From G020354785 sp964461435 (GTDB lineage: Bacteria; Bacteroidota; Bacteroidia; Bacteroidales; UBA10428), in the NCBI GenBank assembly GCA_964461435.1, contig CAYWUI010000006.1:1-64000 (forward strand): DNA of 64,000 nucleotides, in the 5' to 3' direction. Position 1 is the first letter of the stretch. Each line of letters starts with the position of its first letter. Shown piece after piece: positions 63,438 to 64,000 of this stretch. A program made the position numbers and the translations under genes. The notes under the pieces are model-generated. The model worked only from the letters and a program-made list of their open reading frames with translations. It was not told where the DNA came from and ran no database searches.

Positions 63438-64000
63438 ATGAAATTTACGAATACAAGGAAAAAAGATATTATTAAGCTTACCCTCTTACTTGCGATCATT
63501 TTATTTATTAATTTCATTGCAGGCTTTACAAATATTAAAATAGACCTTACAAAAGAAAAAAAATATTCATTGTCCCCTGTATCAAAAGAGATACTGAAAA
63601 ACCTGGACGATATCGTTTACATAAAAATTTATCTGGATGGTAAGCTGAGTATACCCTATAAAAAGTTTAAAAGAAGTATTGAAGATAAACTCGAAGAATT
63701 TAAGGTTTACGCGAAGGGCAACCTGGTATATACCTTCATTGATCCTTTAAAAGATGCAGATCCTGCCATACAAAATAAAGTACTTTTTGAACTAAAAAAG
63801 AAAAGGCTTAATATTATTAATTGCAGGTACAAAAACAGGGAAGGTGATCTTACGTTTACTGCAATTGTCCCCGGTGCACTGATATCATACAGGGGTAATG
63901 AAGTGCCTCTAAACCTGCTCAAAGACGGTCCCATGTCAGACGAGGAAAAGATAAACAGCTCACTTGAATTACTTGAATATAAATTCATAAACATGATCCG
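63438..64000 (+). CDS. gldG: GldG, ABC-type gliding protein (partial, runs off the edge)
   Basis: The reading frame from ATG at 63438 stays open to the end of the window, giving 187 complete codons. It has one membrane helix (LTLLLAIILFINFIAGF) and then the periplasmic start IKIDLTKEKKYSLSPVSKEI with ILKNLDDIVYIKIYLDGKL, which is characteristic of GldG (ABC-type uncharacterised transport family). The C-terminal helix and most of the periplasmic domain lie beyond 64000. It is the partner of GldF, 20 bases upstream, and probably overlaps it in function. Confidence 0.9.
   Translation, partial: MKFTNTRKKDIIKLTLLLAIILFINFIAGFTNIKIDLTKEKKYSLSPVSKEILKNLDDIVYIKIYLDGKLSIPYKKFKRSIEDKLEEFKVYAKGNLVYTFIDPLKDADPAIQNKVLFELKKKRLNIINCRYKNREGDLTFTAIVPGALISYRGNEVPLNLLKDGPMSDEEKINSSLELLEYKFINMI

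Noticed and set aside
1..64000. tRNA, rRNA and CRISPR arrays
   Set aside because: No cloverleaf, rRNA-like sequence or regularly spaced repeats were seen by eye; a covariance-model scan would settle this.

Overview
The window comes from a Bacteroidota chromosome, most likely an anaerobic relative of Bacteroidales/Marinilabiliales. Supporting signs are a type IX secretion sorting domain, gldF/gldG, many Bacteroidota-type lipoproteins and domains (DUF4252, DUF2807, DUF7935-like), acyloxyacyl hydrolase, LpxB (so an LPS outer membrane), and a promoter of the Bacteroidota form TTG-N19-TAnnTTTG in front of surE. The sequence is AT-rich throughout, most strongly at 1-3000 and 59000-61400. No rRNA, tRNA or CRISPR array was recognised.

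Layout. 1-3076 is accessory DNA: an attC-like imperfect palindrome touching the end of a T9SS-type lipoprotein gene, a papain-like secreted protease broken by one in-frame TGA, and an unknown gene overlapping it. 3077-5141 is a mobile scar: an IS1595-type element, then an IS3-type orfA fragment fused to the tail of a GT39-type glycosyltransferase remnant. 5147-31241 is mostly envelope and housekeeping: MFS exporter, glycosyltransferases, murB, a phosphohexomutase, mltG, an NfeD/ClpP-class protease, purB, an MsbA-like ABC exporter, two LTA-synthase-like sulfatases around a GT4 gene, nitroreductase, an ABC-2 transporter, malic enzyme, an aspartate aminotransferase-like enzyme, and an ECF sigma/anti-sigma/Spy-like set.

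31333-47419 is the centrepiece: thirteen consecutive minus-strand genes holding the complete carbonyl branch of the Wood-Ljungdahl pathway. In transcription order they are a cation/proton antiporter, a CooC-type ATPase, a short cobalamin-dependent (core-MetE) methionine synthase, a CooF-like ferredoxin, an FAD/NAD oxidoreductase, CO dehydrogenase (cooS/acsA), acetyl-CoA synthase (acsB), a second CooC/AcsF ATPase, both corrinoid iron-sulfur protein subunits (acsD, acsC), the RACo-type reductive activator, and a TusE/DsrC-like plus a DsrE-like sulfur-carrier protein. All metal ligands I could check in CooS, AcsB, AcsC, both CooC proteins and RACo are present, so the set looks functional. AcsE, which charges the corrinoid protein from methyl-tetrahydrofolate, is not in the window. 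The likely logic is: CooS interconverts CO2 and CO, AcsB joins CO, a methyl group from AcsCD and CoA (or splits acetyl-CoA), CooF/FNOR links the electrons to NAD(P), RACo rescues oxidised corrinoid, and core-MetE could draw methyl groups off AcsCD for methionine.

47556-64000 returns to core functions: a hybrid histidine kinase, methylglyoxal synthase, a WD40 protein, DUF3108, a macrodomain, pheT, then surE-lpxB-SpoIID on the plus strand, a DUF2807 protein, two orphan envelope genes, an acyloxyacyl hydrolase, and gldF with a partial gldG running off the right edge.
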